A stretch of 64,000 bases of DNA, taken from positions 181,969,477 through 182,033,476 of the forward strand of contig NC_090322.1 of the NCBI RefSeq assembly GCF_040869045.1, in the 5' to 3' direction. The notes below the pieces were generated by a model, which had not been told where the DNA came from, did no database searches, and was given only the letters and a program-made list of their open reading frames with translations. Positions 22,035 through 33,525 of this stretch are shown here, piece after piece; position 1 is the stretch's first letter; the number at the start of each line of letters is the position of its first letter. The DNA comes from Eurosta solidaginis (lineage: Eukaryota > Arthropoda > Insecta > Diptera > Tephritidae). The translations under genes and the position numbers were made by a program.

Positions 22035-23918
22035 TAGCTTTGAAAGATTGACGGATGATTTTTCAAACCATATTCCTTTAAAGCTCTTTTGGGAGGAAAG
22101 TGCGATGTGAAAAAAAACCTCCGATTACTATGTTGGCGCATTTTAAAGATGTTCTAATCTCCCACATTGCTCTTTAGCGAGAAATTCAAAATTAGAGACA
22201 GAAAACCCATTCAACAATGACAATGTAAGGCTTTTTATGGTGCCGAAAGCGAGGGCACAAACTGACGGAGAATTAACAAAAGGTTAACGGCCATAACGTC
22301 AATTGAAGTTGTGACCACTTTCAATGTCAAAAATACTGACGTCATGACCATTCTGCATTTCTGAAAGGGTTATAAAGTCAACTCAGTCTCAGTAGCGATT
22401 AGGCACGAAGCATGAAGCACGAAAAAGTTGTCAAATCCAAGAATATGGAATTTTTATAATTAGAATACATAAATGAATTCCATGGAAATAGCACGCAGCA
22501 CATATTGGATTAAAACAGGTGGGCAAAGGTTTCTATGAAACATGGGCTTATTAAACTTAGAGCCTCATGAAATTTTTGAATAAAAAATCGCTCGTAGCTT
22601 TTCCTATATTATGCTTTCTCTCCAGTGGGGAAATTGGATACAAAATTGGTTCGCTGAGGATTTCTTTTAAGTAAGAACTATTTCAAGTAAACGTCTAGTT
22701 CATCCAAAGAAGCTGTTTTGTTTTTGTGCTGGTCTCCGTTCAGTAAAAATGTGGTTATGGTCTTTTTTCCGAATCGGTCATAGGATCAAACGAAAATTTC
22801 GTATATGGCCATTATGTCATATTTACAAATTGACCTTATGGTCATATAAAGTGTTTATTAACCTTTTGGGCATTTGAAGTTGTCTGAAGGTCAATTGGCC
22901 TTACCCCACCAAAGACGGCATATACCCAGAAGTGAATAAAGTGAAGGAAGTAATTCCGTATATACATACAACAAAGTGATCCGGGACTATTTATTAGAAC
23001 TATTTTACTGAGATTAAATAAAACGATAATTCGTTCCATAGAAAATTCCCTCAATTCAAGGAAATTTGTTTAAATAATTGTTGTTGTTTTTCGGTATTTT
23101 AATTTACAAGATTATAGGTTCTATAGGTGCCTAGGGCCTTAACAATAATTGTTGCGGGAAAATATATATTTTAAGTGTATTAAGCTAGTAATGGATGTCT
23201 AAGAAACCTGAGCAGAAGAAAAATTTGAAGAGGAGACCCTAATACTTATACTTTTTGCACGATTACCTATTGCCAAGACATATCAATTTAAAAGGGTTAC
23301 GGCATACGACCATACTTAGCTTTTACCCAAGGAGAGACACTTCAATTCACAATTTGTTAATGACTACTTCACGGTCTCTTTCTTCGTTTCATGCAAATTT
23401 GCACTATTTTGAAAAATTTAGTTTCTGCATGTAAATTAGCTGAAAGTAAAAGCGACAAATTAATACTAATGGATATGAAAATACATATGGACATACAAAC
23501 ATACATATGTATTTATCTCGAAAAAGTTTGCTAGTATTGAGAAATGTTGCATGCAATATTATGAATGCATACAAATATGCGGGTACATCATAATTTTTGA
23601 AAAGGTAAAATGTTATCAGCCTCAAACGAGTTCAACGGCCGAGAGAGGTTAGCAGCTGCAAAAGTGGTTAATTGATATCTAAATATATTGAGCTTAGAAA
23701 AAATATTTGATAAAACCAAACACTTACTATCCCATGTAAGATTATCAAAAAAGTGTAACTGATAAAATGACATATTGATATGGCAAAACGAGATAAGATT
23801 AACGGTATATTAATAAATAAATATAACTATGAATAATGAAAACGAAAAGGGCCGATATTGTTTAGCAAGTATACAAAATTATATCCGTGTTTGCATACAT
23901 AAATATGCATGTATGTAC
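22035..23918. other. No gene seen; one possible promoter-like cluster
   Basis: No frame with a recognisable domain. At 22337-22391 a perfect CRE palindrome (TGACGTCA, 22337-22344), TATAAAG (22371) and two TCAGT initiator-like words occur together, but the TATA-to-initiator distance (14-20 bases) is short for a fly promoter. Listed as weak. Confidence 0.25.
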
Positions 23919-24125
23919 ATTAGAGTGGTCTTAAAAATTTGTTTTCCGTAAAAATACTATACCGCCCCACAATTTGTTCCTTTGTATGTAAGTAATAAAT
24001 ATCACAACTCCTGGGCAGATTACATCAGCTTAATGCGTGTCACATTCCCATTGAAAATGCCCAAACCCATTTTTTTTAATTTTCGAGAATAACGCCCGAC
24101 AAAAACTTATAAAAAGTTGTAGATA
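23919..24125 (+). repeat. Repeat R2, plus copy
   Basis: About 200 bases matching 27590-27805 in the opposite orientation. Shared words include TTCCTTTGTATGTAAGTAAT, CTGGGCAGATTACATCAG and AACTTATAAAAAGTTGT. It begins TTAGAGTGGTC, like the tips of TA-flanked MITEs here, but no opposite end is visible. Confidence 0.65.
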
Positions 24126-24582
24126 AGTTGTTTTACTTATAGTGTATTTATAACAAGATAATGAAAAAGGAAAACAATTCTTGGAAATTTTCCAATCATG
24201 CATTTTCCAACGTTTCGGAAGATCAATTGGCGTATCAAGTCAAAATTCGTCACACATATTTTTCCCACATTGGTTAAGGACCACAAATTTTTTTTAAATA
24301 AAGAATCATAGACCAATGTAAAAGGTATTATCATTCCGAAAAAATCTTCATATCAATCGTATTTTACTTGCAAAATGCCATTATAACAAGAAATTTAAGC
24401 AACTAAAATATTTTAAATAGGTGTTTCACCACTTCATTATTCTGCGTTTCGATAGCCATTACTGGAAGAAGAATTTAACTATCGTGAAAAAAGCCTATAT
24501 ACCTATTTTTTATAAATATGAATATTTCTAACAAAATCGGTCAAAATCATTTAATAAATACCCCCCTTTTGACAACTTTACG
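24126..24582. other. No gene seen
   Basis: AT-rich sequence between repeat R2 and an RTE remnant. Confidence 0.45.
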
Positions 24583-25260
24583 ACAGCGCTTAACCGCTTA
24601 AATGGTTACGGCCGTCCAACAAGGCACGCCAATCGCTTCTTCGCTCCGCCAACTAGCGCCAATTGGTCACACCAAGGGAGTTGAAATTGTTTTTTCCACC
24701 TGGTCTTTCCAGCACAGTGGCGCCCGCCCTCTTCCTCTGCTTTCACAAGCGGGTTAAATTATTATCTTAGCCGGAGCGCCATCTTTCATTCGCATAACAT
24801 GGGCTGCCCAGCGTAGCTGCTGCGTTATAATTCGCTGAACTATGATGTCTGCGTAAAGTTCGTACAGCATATAATTAAATCCTCTTCGGTACTCACCATC
24901 GCCAACGCGTAGAGGCCCGTAAATCTTTCGAAGAATTTTTCTCTCGAACACTCCCAGAACCGCTTCATCTGGTGTTGTCATGGTCCATGCCTCTGCACCG
25001 TATAGCATGACGGGTGCGATAAGTGACTTGTAGAGCATGATTTTCGTTTACCGAGAAAGAACTTTCTTTTCCAATTGCCTACCTAGTCCTAAGTAGCATT
25101 TATAGGCAATAGTGATTCTGCGCTGGATTTCAGAACTGACGTTGTTGCTTGTGTTAGTACTGGTTCCCAAATAAAGGAAGTCTTTTACTATTTCGAAATT
25201 ATGGCTGACTCTTTCCTCGATGACGGCCGGTATTTCGATTTGTCCTTATTCGCCATCAAC
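24583..25260 (-). pseudogene. RTE-type LINE, 3' part with end of RT
   Basis: On the minus strand: VVELMANKDKSKYRP, then FLYLGTSTNTSNNVSSEIQR and RRITIAYKCYLGLGRQL, then the open frame 25038-24754 with LYKSLIAPVMLYGAEAWTM, VFERKILRKIYGPL, LYELYADI and LRWAAHVMRMKDGAPAK. These are successive landmarks of RTE elements after the RT active site. It is frameshifted near 25040 and lacks the catalytic YADD region and endonuclease. The 3' end near 24583 begins, on the plus strand, GCGCTTAACCGCTTAAATGG, shared with 59211 and 62465. Confidence 0.8.
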
Positions 25261-25411
25261 TCAACAACTTGTAAATTTCTTGTCCTTAGTTTGGCAACGC
25301 TGCCTTTAATAAACATCCTTGTTTTAAATAAAACAAAACGGCGATATCTGCTAACTTATGTGTTTGTAAAGATCACGACCTCTATTTCTCCAGTCTCCCA
25401 ATGATCCAAAG

Positions 25412-27211
25412 CAGGGATCGCCACAAGCTTCTTATGGAAGCGTGACCACACCTACTTTGAAATCCAAAAAGTACATTGTAAAAACTTCGAAAATTCATAA
25501 AATGATATTATTTTATTTAGAAAGAAAATTATATAATTTGTAATCCTGATAAAATAAAAATTTCATTAGATTTTTTTATATTTAATTTTTTATAGTTTTT
25601 TTTGTTTATATTAAAAAAAAATTATATTTTTTGGCTTTTTATTATTATTATTATTTTTTTTTTATTGGTTAGAAACAAAATAATATATTTTGTAATTCTT
25701 ATTAAATAAAAATTTATTCATTCATTTTATTTAATCTTTTATATTTTTTTTTTGTTGTTATTTTTTGTATATTTTTTTTATTTTTATTTTTTGTTTTGTT
25801 TTTACATTTTTTTTATTTAATAGTATTTAGGAAAGAAGGATTAAAGTTAGGATGAAGAATAATAAAAAGACTAATAAAGTAAAACGAAAACAGCGAAACT
25901 GGAAATATGAACCTACTTTAAATTGTCCGCAACTAATTTGTCTATATCTATTTTGATGTTTGTGATTGATAATTTAAGAAGCGCTTCTAAATGCTGATTT
26001 GTAACTATATTAACATTTTTAAATATATTTATATATGTATTAGTATTTAAACATTTTTTTTAAATAACTGCCAATAAAATTTATATTTTGAAATAACATA
26101 CAAAGTAATATAATTCAAAAATAATTTACAAAACTAAAGTATATTTAACTCAAGTAGATAACCCTACAGCAATAATAAGAAAAAAATCGCCGCCAAGTGG
26201 CGCAAGGACCAAAATATTAAAAAAATTGTATATGTGTTGCCGCCAAAAGGGCTCCTACGCATTATCTAAGTGAGGATTTAAATGAGCCAAAGCAGACCAC
26301 AGATACGAGTTTTTTGAGTTTTTCTCCTAGCGGGAGTTTTTTCACAAAGCGATTTCTATTCCCGTATGTAATATGTGTTCCAAGTATGAGCCAAATCGAA
26401 CCACAAATACGATTTTTTGAAATATTTCGGTCCATGCGCCACCTATCGGAATTTTTTTTCTTATTATTGCATTGTCATCGGCTTCTGAACTATATTCCAA
26501 GTTTCAAGCCTGTAGCTTATTGGGAAGTTACTTAAATTTCGATAACAAAATTCTGTTCGCTACACAGAGTCAAGCTAAATAGAACCGTTTAAAAAAACAC
26601 GGCTATTATTTATTATATTCTATTAGATAAATGAGTGATAATCTTAAATTATCTTCTCCGGTTAATAATGGTGAAACAAAGCATGCATGTACTTCAAACT
26701 TATCACTAATATGTATATTCCATATTCAATTTTTAAGTTCAAGTGAGACGAAATAAATTTTTGTCAGTGAACATCTATTCATCATTTTGTTTTGTAAAAA
26801 ATACCTACAACCATTCAGCGAGCAGAAATGGCGCTGGCCCAGTCGGATTTGGTAGCTTTCAAAATTAACGTATCGCATTGTTTTCTTGAATGCATTTAAA
26901 AATACGCCTACATGCGTTCGATTCAAATTTAATTTAATTTAAATTTTAATTATTAAATAAATCAAATAAATCTTTATTGTTTTCGTAAAGGTAAAATAAA
27001 AATATACTCAAAAGTATTACTTCAAAATTCATTTTACACGAAATTATAGCATTTTAGTTTCTAAGGGGTACAGCAGAATACATTCGGTTGTGGGCGAGAG
27101 GATAGAATGCGTGCGCGCGGGGATGTGTGGTGCGCTTGCCTATGCTGTGCGCTTGCCTGAGCGTTTAACAAAAACAACTGCGTGAAAGCGCTTATGGGGT
27201 GGCGATCCCTG
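25412..27211. mobile_element. Non-autonomous hAT element, 1800 bp
   Basis: Perfect 13-base TIRs CAGGGATCGCCAC and GTGGCGATCCCTG, with a perfect 8-base target duplication ATCCAAAG (25404-25411, 27212-27219). The interior is AT-rich (25500-25830 is nearly pure A/T) with no transposase. At 26284 and 26391 two related stretches (GAGCCAAA, ACCACARATACGA, TTTTTTGA) lie 107 bases apart, a diverged internal duplication. Confidence 0.9.
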
Positions 27212-27219
27212 ATCCAAAG

Positions 27220-27589
27220 CATTCCCGTGAGAATTGAGAGGGATACGGAGCTAGAAAACTCACTGGATAATGGCTAAAATGTGTGAAGTGAGCGCGAATC
27301 ATTATTTCACTAGCTGACGACCACTGCCTTAGACTATGGAGGGGTGTTTATTTATTGATTTTGAGTGTCTTTTATAAGAAGTATTCCTTTCTTTGTACAG
27401 GAAATAAGTGTAAAGAGTTTCTTTACAGTAGGTCAATTCTTCTTCATTGGTAAAAAGAGGTTACCACACCCATTTAAAAATGTTTAAGTTACGTCAAATG
27501 GTCTTCGAGTTATGGCTTCAGAAATAGTACCCAAAGCATTTCCATTCATTTAATTGTTATAAATACACGTTAGTAGAGAAATAGCATAT
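27220..27589. other. No gene seen
   Basis: Sequence to the right of the hAT insertion. It may be a continuation of the host sequence or RTE debris left of 25404, but no frame is clear. Confidence 0.35.
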
Positions 27590-27805
27590 TAACAACTTTT
27601 TATAAGGTTTTGTCGGGCATGGCTCTCGAAAATTACAAAAAACCAATTTCTTGGCATTTCCAATGAAAATGTGCCACACCTTAACCTGAAGTTATCTGCC
27701 CAAGAGTTTGGAATTTTATTACCTACATGCAAAGGAATAATTTTCTTTTTCTTAAACTTAAAATTTTTTCATACACAATATGTCCAGTCTAACGTACATA
27801 TATAA
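27590..27805 (-). repeat. Repeat R2, minus copy
   Basis: Reverse-orientation relative of 23919-24125. On the minus strand it starts GTTAGACTGGACATATTG and carries TTCCTTTGCATGTAGGTAAT and CTTGGGCAGATAAC. Confidence 0.65.
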
Positions 27806-28045
27806 TGTATGAATGAATGTATAGGAGGTTGTACGGATCTTCGATTTTGATTCTAAATCGTAGGCACTTACGACTGATTTAGCTTCTGATTCAGATTTCG
27901 GGTAGCAGAGAGTTGGAATCTGAGTTTAATGGAAGTCGATCGGTAGAAAGGATTTGCTTCAGCTGATATAAAAGTCCTTTGGATTTTTAACGCTGATGAG
28001 GTGTATTTAAATATACGATCTCGGAATATACATAAATATACGAGT

Positions 28046-28960
28046 CTCTGTGCAGTTCATGAACGTAACATCATATCGCAGAAGAATTAAACAAGGGATA
28101 CCACAGGGCGGTGTCCTATCTCCACTTTTGTTCAACTTTTACATATCGAAGCTCCCTTCCGCACCAGAAGGCGTTACAATTATGTCCTACGCCGGTGACT
28201 GCACGATAATGGCAACAGGACCCGGCCGTTTCATTGACGAGCTCTTCTATAAAATCAACGACTATCTCTCTAGTTGTTGTTGTTGTAGCAGTGCTTCGCC
28301 CCCACCCAATAGGTGCGACCACCACTTACCTGTCATCAATATCATCTAACGGAAGTCCACAGAAACTTGCAGTTTCAACAGAGGTGTACCACAGTGATAG
28401 GGATGTTAGAGGCGTTTGTTCCACATTGCAATCAAAAAGAAAACCCCATTATCTACCTAGTCTTTCCAGTTTTTTCACCTCGCGAAATCTGACACTGTCA
28501 TCGACCAAATCCTCGGTGATCTACTTCTTACAAGTACACAAAGAAAATATCGATCATAATGTGCATCGACGTGGATGACATTACGCTACCGACTGACTTA
28601 CATTCAAAAATACTTGGTGTGACGCTCGATTAGGACCTGCTTTTTGGCGAGCATGCAGCTAAAGTCCAGGGTCTAAAGACCAGGAAAAAATTTTCAAGCC
28701 CCTTGATGTCAGCAAAGCTAAAGAAACGCTCATAACCACTTATAAAGAAATAGTATGTCTTCTTATGCCTCCAGAAGATCATCTGCACAGAGAGGCGAGA
28801 ACACCACCCAAACAGTTTCTGCTGAATACCCAGAAACCTGGGCATCTCAACACAGGTCCCGCCTCCAACGAACTAAAGAAGTCGTCTACATAAGCACTAT
28901 GAAGAAATCTGGCACTTAAGAATTCAGCGGTATAAATAAAAGGAGCATTCAAAGACCTCA
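28046..28960 (+). pseudogene. Jockey-like LINE reverse transcriptase, split and mutated
   Basis: From 28050 the frame reads VTSYRRRIKQGIPQGGVLSP, LLFNFYISKLPSAPEGVT and IMSYAGDCTIMATGPG. The catalytic YADD is YAGD, so the first essential aspartate is lost. A nested insert (28274-28447) breaks the protein at KINDYLSS. The domain resumes near 28449 with LPSLSSFFTSRNLTLSSTKS, and later pieces such as LMPPEDHLHREAR and KQFLLNTQKPGH continue to about 28900 in broken frames. 5'-truncated. Confidence 0.78.
28274..28447 (-). mobile_element. Nested 5'-truncated LINE 3' end with (CAA)n tail
   Basis: On the minus strand it encodes a C-terminus (VEQTPLTSLSLWYTSVETAS, FCGLPLDDIDDR then stop) followed by GGGGGCGAAGCACTGCTACA and ACAACAACAAC. 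It sits antisense inside the RT above. Only the last ~35 codons and the 3' untranslated region were copied. Confidence 0.7.
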
Positions 28961-29492
28961 GAGACATCCACGAACGTTTTTACCCATCCTCCACTTCCAA
29001 TATCAGATTAGATTCGAATAAATCAAATTCGAAAAATCCACTCCAGTTCTCTTCTTTAACTTCCCTAGTTTATATTATTATTAATGTGATAAACACTGTC
29101 AACTAAATCCCGAACAATTTCCTGATGGCCTATCAGCCCCTCGAATTAAAAGAAATTTGCTTGTGGTAAAGGCAGCCTTGATTTGGCCTGAGATGGAGTT
29201 CATAGACCATAGTATTATTGTACCCACTTTGAAGAAAAGTAAATATGGAAATAGGTCAGTGGGAGACAGTAATAAAGAAGCCCCCTCCTATATAGTAAGG
29301 TAAAAGCTAAGATAATAAACCGGCTAGTGTATATCAAGATCCATCAAGTAAGGGTTTCGATGAGACGGGACAGGTTTTTCTAAGACCTAAGCATCTACGT
29401 CGCATCATAAAATTCTCATGGGAACTGTTAAAGTGACTTAAACTACGAACATTTTTCTTTCGTTTGTTTTATTAGCCATTGAGTGCGCCTGT
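28961..29492. other. No gene seen
   Basis: No clear repeat or frame between the LINE remnant and SINE1. Confidence 0.45.
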
Positions 29493-29503
29493 AATTCTCA
29501 ACT

Positions 29504-29863
29504 AAAAATAAATAAATGTAAAGCGCGATAACCTCCGAAGAGATCTAGCGCCGAGCTTCTTTTCCAATTTGCGCCGTGCTCCTCTTGATTTTCCTTACAA
29601 ATTGGCCGGACGGGACCTAAATGTTTTATGCCGACTCCGAACGGCACCTGCAACGCAGATGACTTTTCACTGAGAGCTTTTCATGGCAGAAATACACCCG
29701 GAGCGCTTGCCAAACACTGCCGAGGGGCGACCCCGCTTAGAAAAATTTTCTTCGAATTGAAAAAACGTATTTCTAAAATTTTGATGTTGCTTTGCCCGGG
29801 GTGCGAACCCAGGGCATACGGTGTGGCAGGCGGAGCACGCTACCATTACACCACGGTGGCCGC
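29504..29863 (-). mobile_element. SINE1 copy 2, full length with target duplication
   Basis: Complete 360-bp copy. Flanks AATTCTCAACT (29493-29503) and AATACTCAACT (29864-29874) match 10/11, a typical LINE-mediated target duplication. The head ends at GGCCACCGTGG on the minus strand with B box GGGTTCGCACCCCGG. Body words are shared with copies 1, 3 and 4. Confidence 0.9.
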
Positions 29864-29929
29864 AATACTCAACTGGTTAGTGAAATATTCTAAAGACATA
29901 GTTTAAAATTTTTATCCCAAATCGGGGGT

Positions 29930-30110
29930 TTTTCATAGCAAAATAAGGTGGCTAAAAACGCAGCCAATACATTAGAGCCGAAGTGCTCACCCCCAATAAA
30001 TACATAAATGGTAAAACGGCGGGGTTTTCACAGCGAAATGAAGAAACCTTTCACTCAGAGCCCAAGTGCTCGCGACCAATTAAATACATACAAAGGTGTA
30101 GCAGATTCAT
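29930..30110 (+). repeat. Diverged direct duplication, 83-bp period
   Basis: AGTGCTC, CCAATAAATACATA-like and GGGGTTTTC-like words recur at about 83 bases (AGTGCTC at 29982 and 30065). Two diverged units, no coding. Confidence 0.5.
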
Positions 30111-30187
30111 AGCGACCTCTATTTTTCTATAAGAACAAACAAATAAAATAACACACAGTGCTCTAAAATAATAAATAATATAATTAT

Positions 30188-30828
30188 AACAAGTGAGGAA
30201 GTCTAAGTACGGATGAAACCGAACATTACATACCCAGCTGTACACTTGAAATGCTGATGTTGTTTGTTTTGTGTGCTTAATAGTGTTATTTATGATTTAT
30301 TATTAATATTATTTGTAAAATTGATTTTATCACAAGTGGGCTTAATAGTGTTATTTATGATTTATTATTAATATTATTTGTAAAATTGATTTTATCACAA
30401 GTGGGCGGTGCCACGCCCAATATAAAATTTTTATCAAAAGTCTCAATATCAGTCCACATGTCAAATTTCAACATTCTATGTATATTATTTACTAAATAAT
30501 CAGCTCTTTTGTGTTTTCCAAAATGTTATATATATAAAAAATGGGCGTGGTTATCATCCCATTTCGCTAATTTTCAATACCAATCTATTCTGGGTCCAGA
30601 TAAGCTCGTGTACCAAATTTGGTGAAGATATCTCAATATTTACTCAAGTTATCGTGTTAACGGACAGACGGACGGACGGATGGACATTGCTCAACCAAAT
30701 TTTTTTCAATACTGATGATTTTGATATATGGAAGTCTATATCTATCTCGATTCCTTTATATCTGTACAACCAACCGTTATCCAATCAAAGTTATAATACC
30801 CTGTGTACAAGTATAGCGGGTATAAAAA
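30188..30828 (+). mobile_element. Helentron-like family C element
   Basis: Starts AACAAGTGAGGAAGTCTAAG. A short pairing GTACGG/CCGAAC lies where the hairpin sits in family A. It carries ATACCCAGCTGTACACTTG near the 5' end and an inverse-like GTACAAGTATAGCGGGTAT before the terminal TATAAAA. The block GTTAACGGACAGACGGACGG (near 30655) is shared with families A and B. It contains a perfect internal duplication. No coding capacity. Confidence 0.6.
30276..30405 (+). repeat. Perfect 65-bp tandem duplication
   Basis: Units 30276-30340 and 30341-30405 are identical. It lies inside the family C element and is likely recent, since the two units have not diverged. Confidence 0.9.
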
Positions 30829-31180
30829 CTATTCGCCCTCCGAATCACCAAAGCTTAGTCAATATAGTCACAATAGCGAGAGAGAATAATGGTGTTATTC
30901 ATAAAAGACGTCACGATCTAAGAGTGAATTGGTAATACCGTAAAGTACTAAGACTCGTGAAATTCGATGTGTAAACATGAAGGTGTACATCTAAAAAACA
31001 AATATTTTTAAATTAATAATTTTCGGAACAACTTTGGGACTTATTCGGAACCATGTCGGAAATATTCAAGAGCCATTTCGGTCCCGTTTCATGGTTTTTG
31101 GTAAGAGCTTTATCGGCTTGTTATTGGTAACAGAGTTAATGTTTGTTATCTGTTATTGGTTTCTTGTCGGCTTGTTATAG
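30829..31180. other. No gene seen
   Basis: Around 31020-31140 there are words such as TTTCGG, TTCGGAAC and TTTCGGTCCCG like the minisatellite at 48690-49520, but few and irregular. Confidence 0.4.
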
Positions 31181-31185
31181 ACGGG

Positions 31186-31642
31186 TTGTTATTGTTATTA
31201 TTCCAGCGAAGAAGACCCTCCCCGAAGGTTTTGGGGAGTGTAATTGATCTTGATTGTTCTTTGTCGGATATATACGCGCTCACCATGTAGGTACTCTCAT
31301 TGTTATTGTTGTAGCGATAAAGACACTCCCCGAAGGTGTTGGGAGTGTTATCGATGTTGATGGCCGGATTTAGACCCGGTACGTTGCGGTAACAAGCACC
31401 ACTAAGGTACAAGCCCGACCATCTCGGGAACGATTTCATATAACCACATTGAACTTTCTAGGCCCGCCCCTACCCCCTAGTTCCATGAGGAAACTCGCGT
31501 CGCCAGAGCATCGTCTGCTTAATTGCGTTGGCAACCCCTTGAAAAAGTTGCGCTACACAAAAACTTGAATCGTTTGGGTATTTTAGTGGCCCCTTACAAC
31601 AGGTATACTTACTGCGGGCATGTTCTAAGCCCCCTAACCCGC
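31186..31642 (-). mobile_element. SINE2, minus copy plus a second 3' fragment
   Basis: 31301-31642 is a near full-length SINE2 in minus orientation: plus strand TGTTATTGTTGTAGCGATAA, CCATCTCGGGAACGATTTC and TAAGCCCCCTAACCCGCC. Immediately left, 31186-31250 holds another SINE2 3' end (TTGTTATTGTTATTATTCC, CTCCCCGAAGG), so two insertions of the same orientation lie within 120 bases. Confidence 0.7.
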
Positions 31643-31812
31643 CAAGAGTTTTTCTCAGTGGTTGCTTCCAAGAAGGAATGTATGCTGTTCTCGGTAGTGG
31701 TAGATCTGCCAATCAGCTTGAAACCACTCATAAAGAGGGCTGTAGATTGCGGGTCCGAATAGTGCATCCTATTCGAGCGTTTGATTTTTACGCCTTTTTT
31801 GTTTTAAGATTG

Positions 31813-31960
31813 TATAGACAACAGCAAACACGAAAATAGCAGTGGTAATTTTGATCAAATTTCGTCTATTGCATTCTTCTTGGAAATGGAGTAAAGTATG
31901 CTATGGACGGCAGTATACGGGTTTTATCTATATTGTGCAGAACCAGTTCGAACTTTTTTT
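31813..31960 (+). mobile_element. Family M fragment
   Basis: CAGCAAACACGAAAATAGCAG and TTGATCAAATTTCGTC match the left arm of family M (compare 12088 and 62935). The rest is missing or diverged. Confidence 0.6.
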
Positions 31961-32930
31961 AAGATTTTAAGGTCATCTTTGTAAGCTTGCCAAGATGCGA
32001 TCAGTTTTGTTCGATTAAAGTGTTGTTTTGCGTGTACAAGGAAATTTTGGAATTTCATCACAGTAGCCGTAATTTTTTCTCGGGCCTTAATGATAAAGTA
32101 ACAAGACTATATTACCAAGTCTACGGTTTTATACATTTCTAATGAAGAATAAAGATCATTGTACTTACATACTAAATGTATACATTTATATTTTTTTCAC
32201 AAAAATCTGTTTTCCGTGTAATGTCATTGGCCATGAAAACAACATAAAGACATAAAAAAATCTGTTCTTGCTCAAGTATGCAGTATGTTTTATTAATTTT
32301 CGCTATTGATCTAATGTGATCTTTAACAGGTCTTTGACGCATAACTGAATACATACAATGAATAAATTACTGACAGCGGTGACCACATAATTAGAAACAA
32401 GAGTTCGAACAGCATACATGAATGTACCGACATCTGAGTCTTTATTCTGAATGAATGTTCCGTGAAAAGAGCATCGTGTAAAATTTAACACAAATCAGAT
32501 AGGGATTATTAGGGATTATGCTACATTACTCTAATGAAAACATATTAGGGCAGTTTACGTTCAGGTACAAATGGACTTGCATCGTTGCATTGTAAATTGC
32601 ATAACATACGTAAAGGAAGAAAAAAACACATGCAAATGCAACTGTCAAAAATTTTGCAGAATGCAATACACAAATCGCTATTTCGATTACCAATGCTCTC
32701 AATGGAAGTTTTTACTAGTTTATTAAAGCAAATTGATAAGATATATGCTTTTGTGCATAAGATCTTCTATTTTCTAAAACTGCGCACAAATGTGTTTCAG
32801 TTAATTCACTATACACGGGTTGTTTTGACTTATGTAAGTGTCTTCATTTAAGTCGTGTCTTGTAGGGTGGGTTTCGTTTGATTGTTGCTATGGTATTTGC
32901 TATGGTGATTTACTGGGATCGCTCACGGTC
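31961..32930. other. No gene seen
   Basis: AT-rich sequence. Short frames (32172-32354, 32585-32851) have no domains. Confidence 0.45.
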
Positions 32931-32940
32931 TTGTGCATTT

Positions 32941-33341
32941 CACCCCAGCAGGTTAAGGGGTTAGAATATACCCGTGGTAGGTATGCCTGTCATAAGAGGC
33001 GACTAATATACTGGATTCAAGGGGTTTGTGTAGCTCAGCCCTTTCAGGTTTCTAGCGCAATACATAGCGTCTCCAAACCCAATTGTCAACCTCATCTATC
33101 CGTGGCGAATGCTGTTTCATTAACAGCCGAGGCTCTGGCGACCCCGAACTCCTCATGGATCTAGGAAGTGGGAGGGCGGGATGGTCTAGAAGGTCGCATG
33201 TGGTCATAACAAATCGTTCCCGAGATGGTCGGGCTTGGTACCGGAACGTACCGGATCTGCATCCGGCAAAGGACCACCAACTCGATAACACTCCCCACGG
33301 CCTTCCGGGAGTATCCTTATCGCTACAACAACAACAACATC
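32941..33341 (+). mobile_element. SINE2, fullest copy, with target duplication
   Basis: About 400 bp starting CACCCCAGCAGGTTAAGGGG and ending CGCTACAACAACAACAAC. Flanks TTGTGCATTT (32931-32940) and TGGTGCATTT (33342-33351) match 9/10. Just before the tail lies an inverted pair (ACTCCC and GGGAGT around GGCCTTC) that could form a 3' stem-loop. The open frames over it are incidental. I cannot identify its parent RNA; a polymerase III promoter is not obvious. Confidence 0.8.
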
Positions 33342-33525
33342 TGGTGCATTTTGATGCAAATTCATAAAATTGTTAGCTCATATGCAATTAATCGTGAATT
33401 GCTTAATTTTTCATTGCTCTAATACTCGAAATTTTTGGAGAAAGAAATTTGCAGGCTTCTTGGATTTTCTGTGATAAGAACGTATAAGAAGAACATAAAG
33501 ACAAAACATCTTAGATTTACACTTA

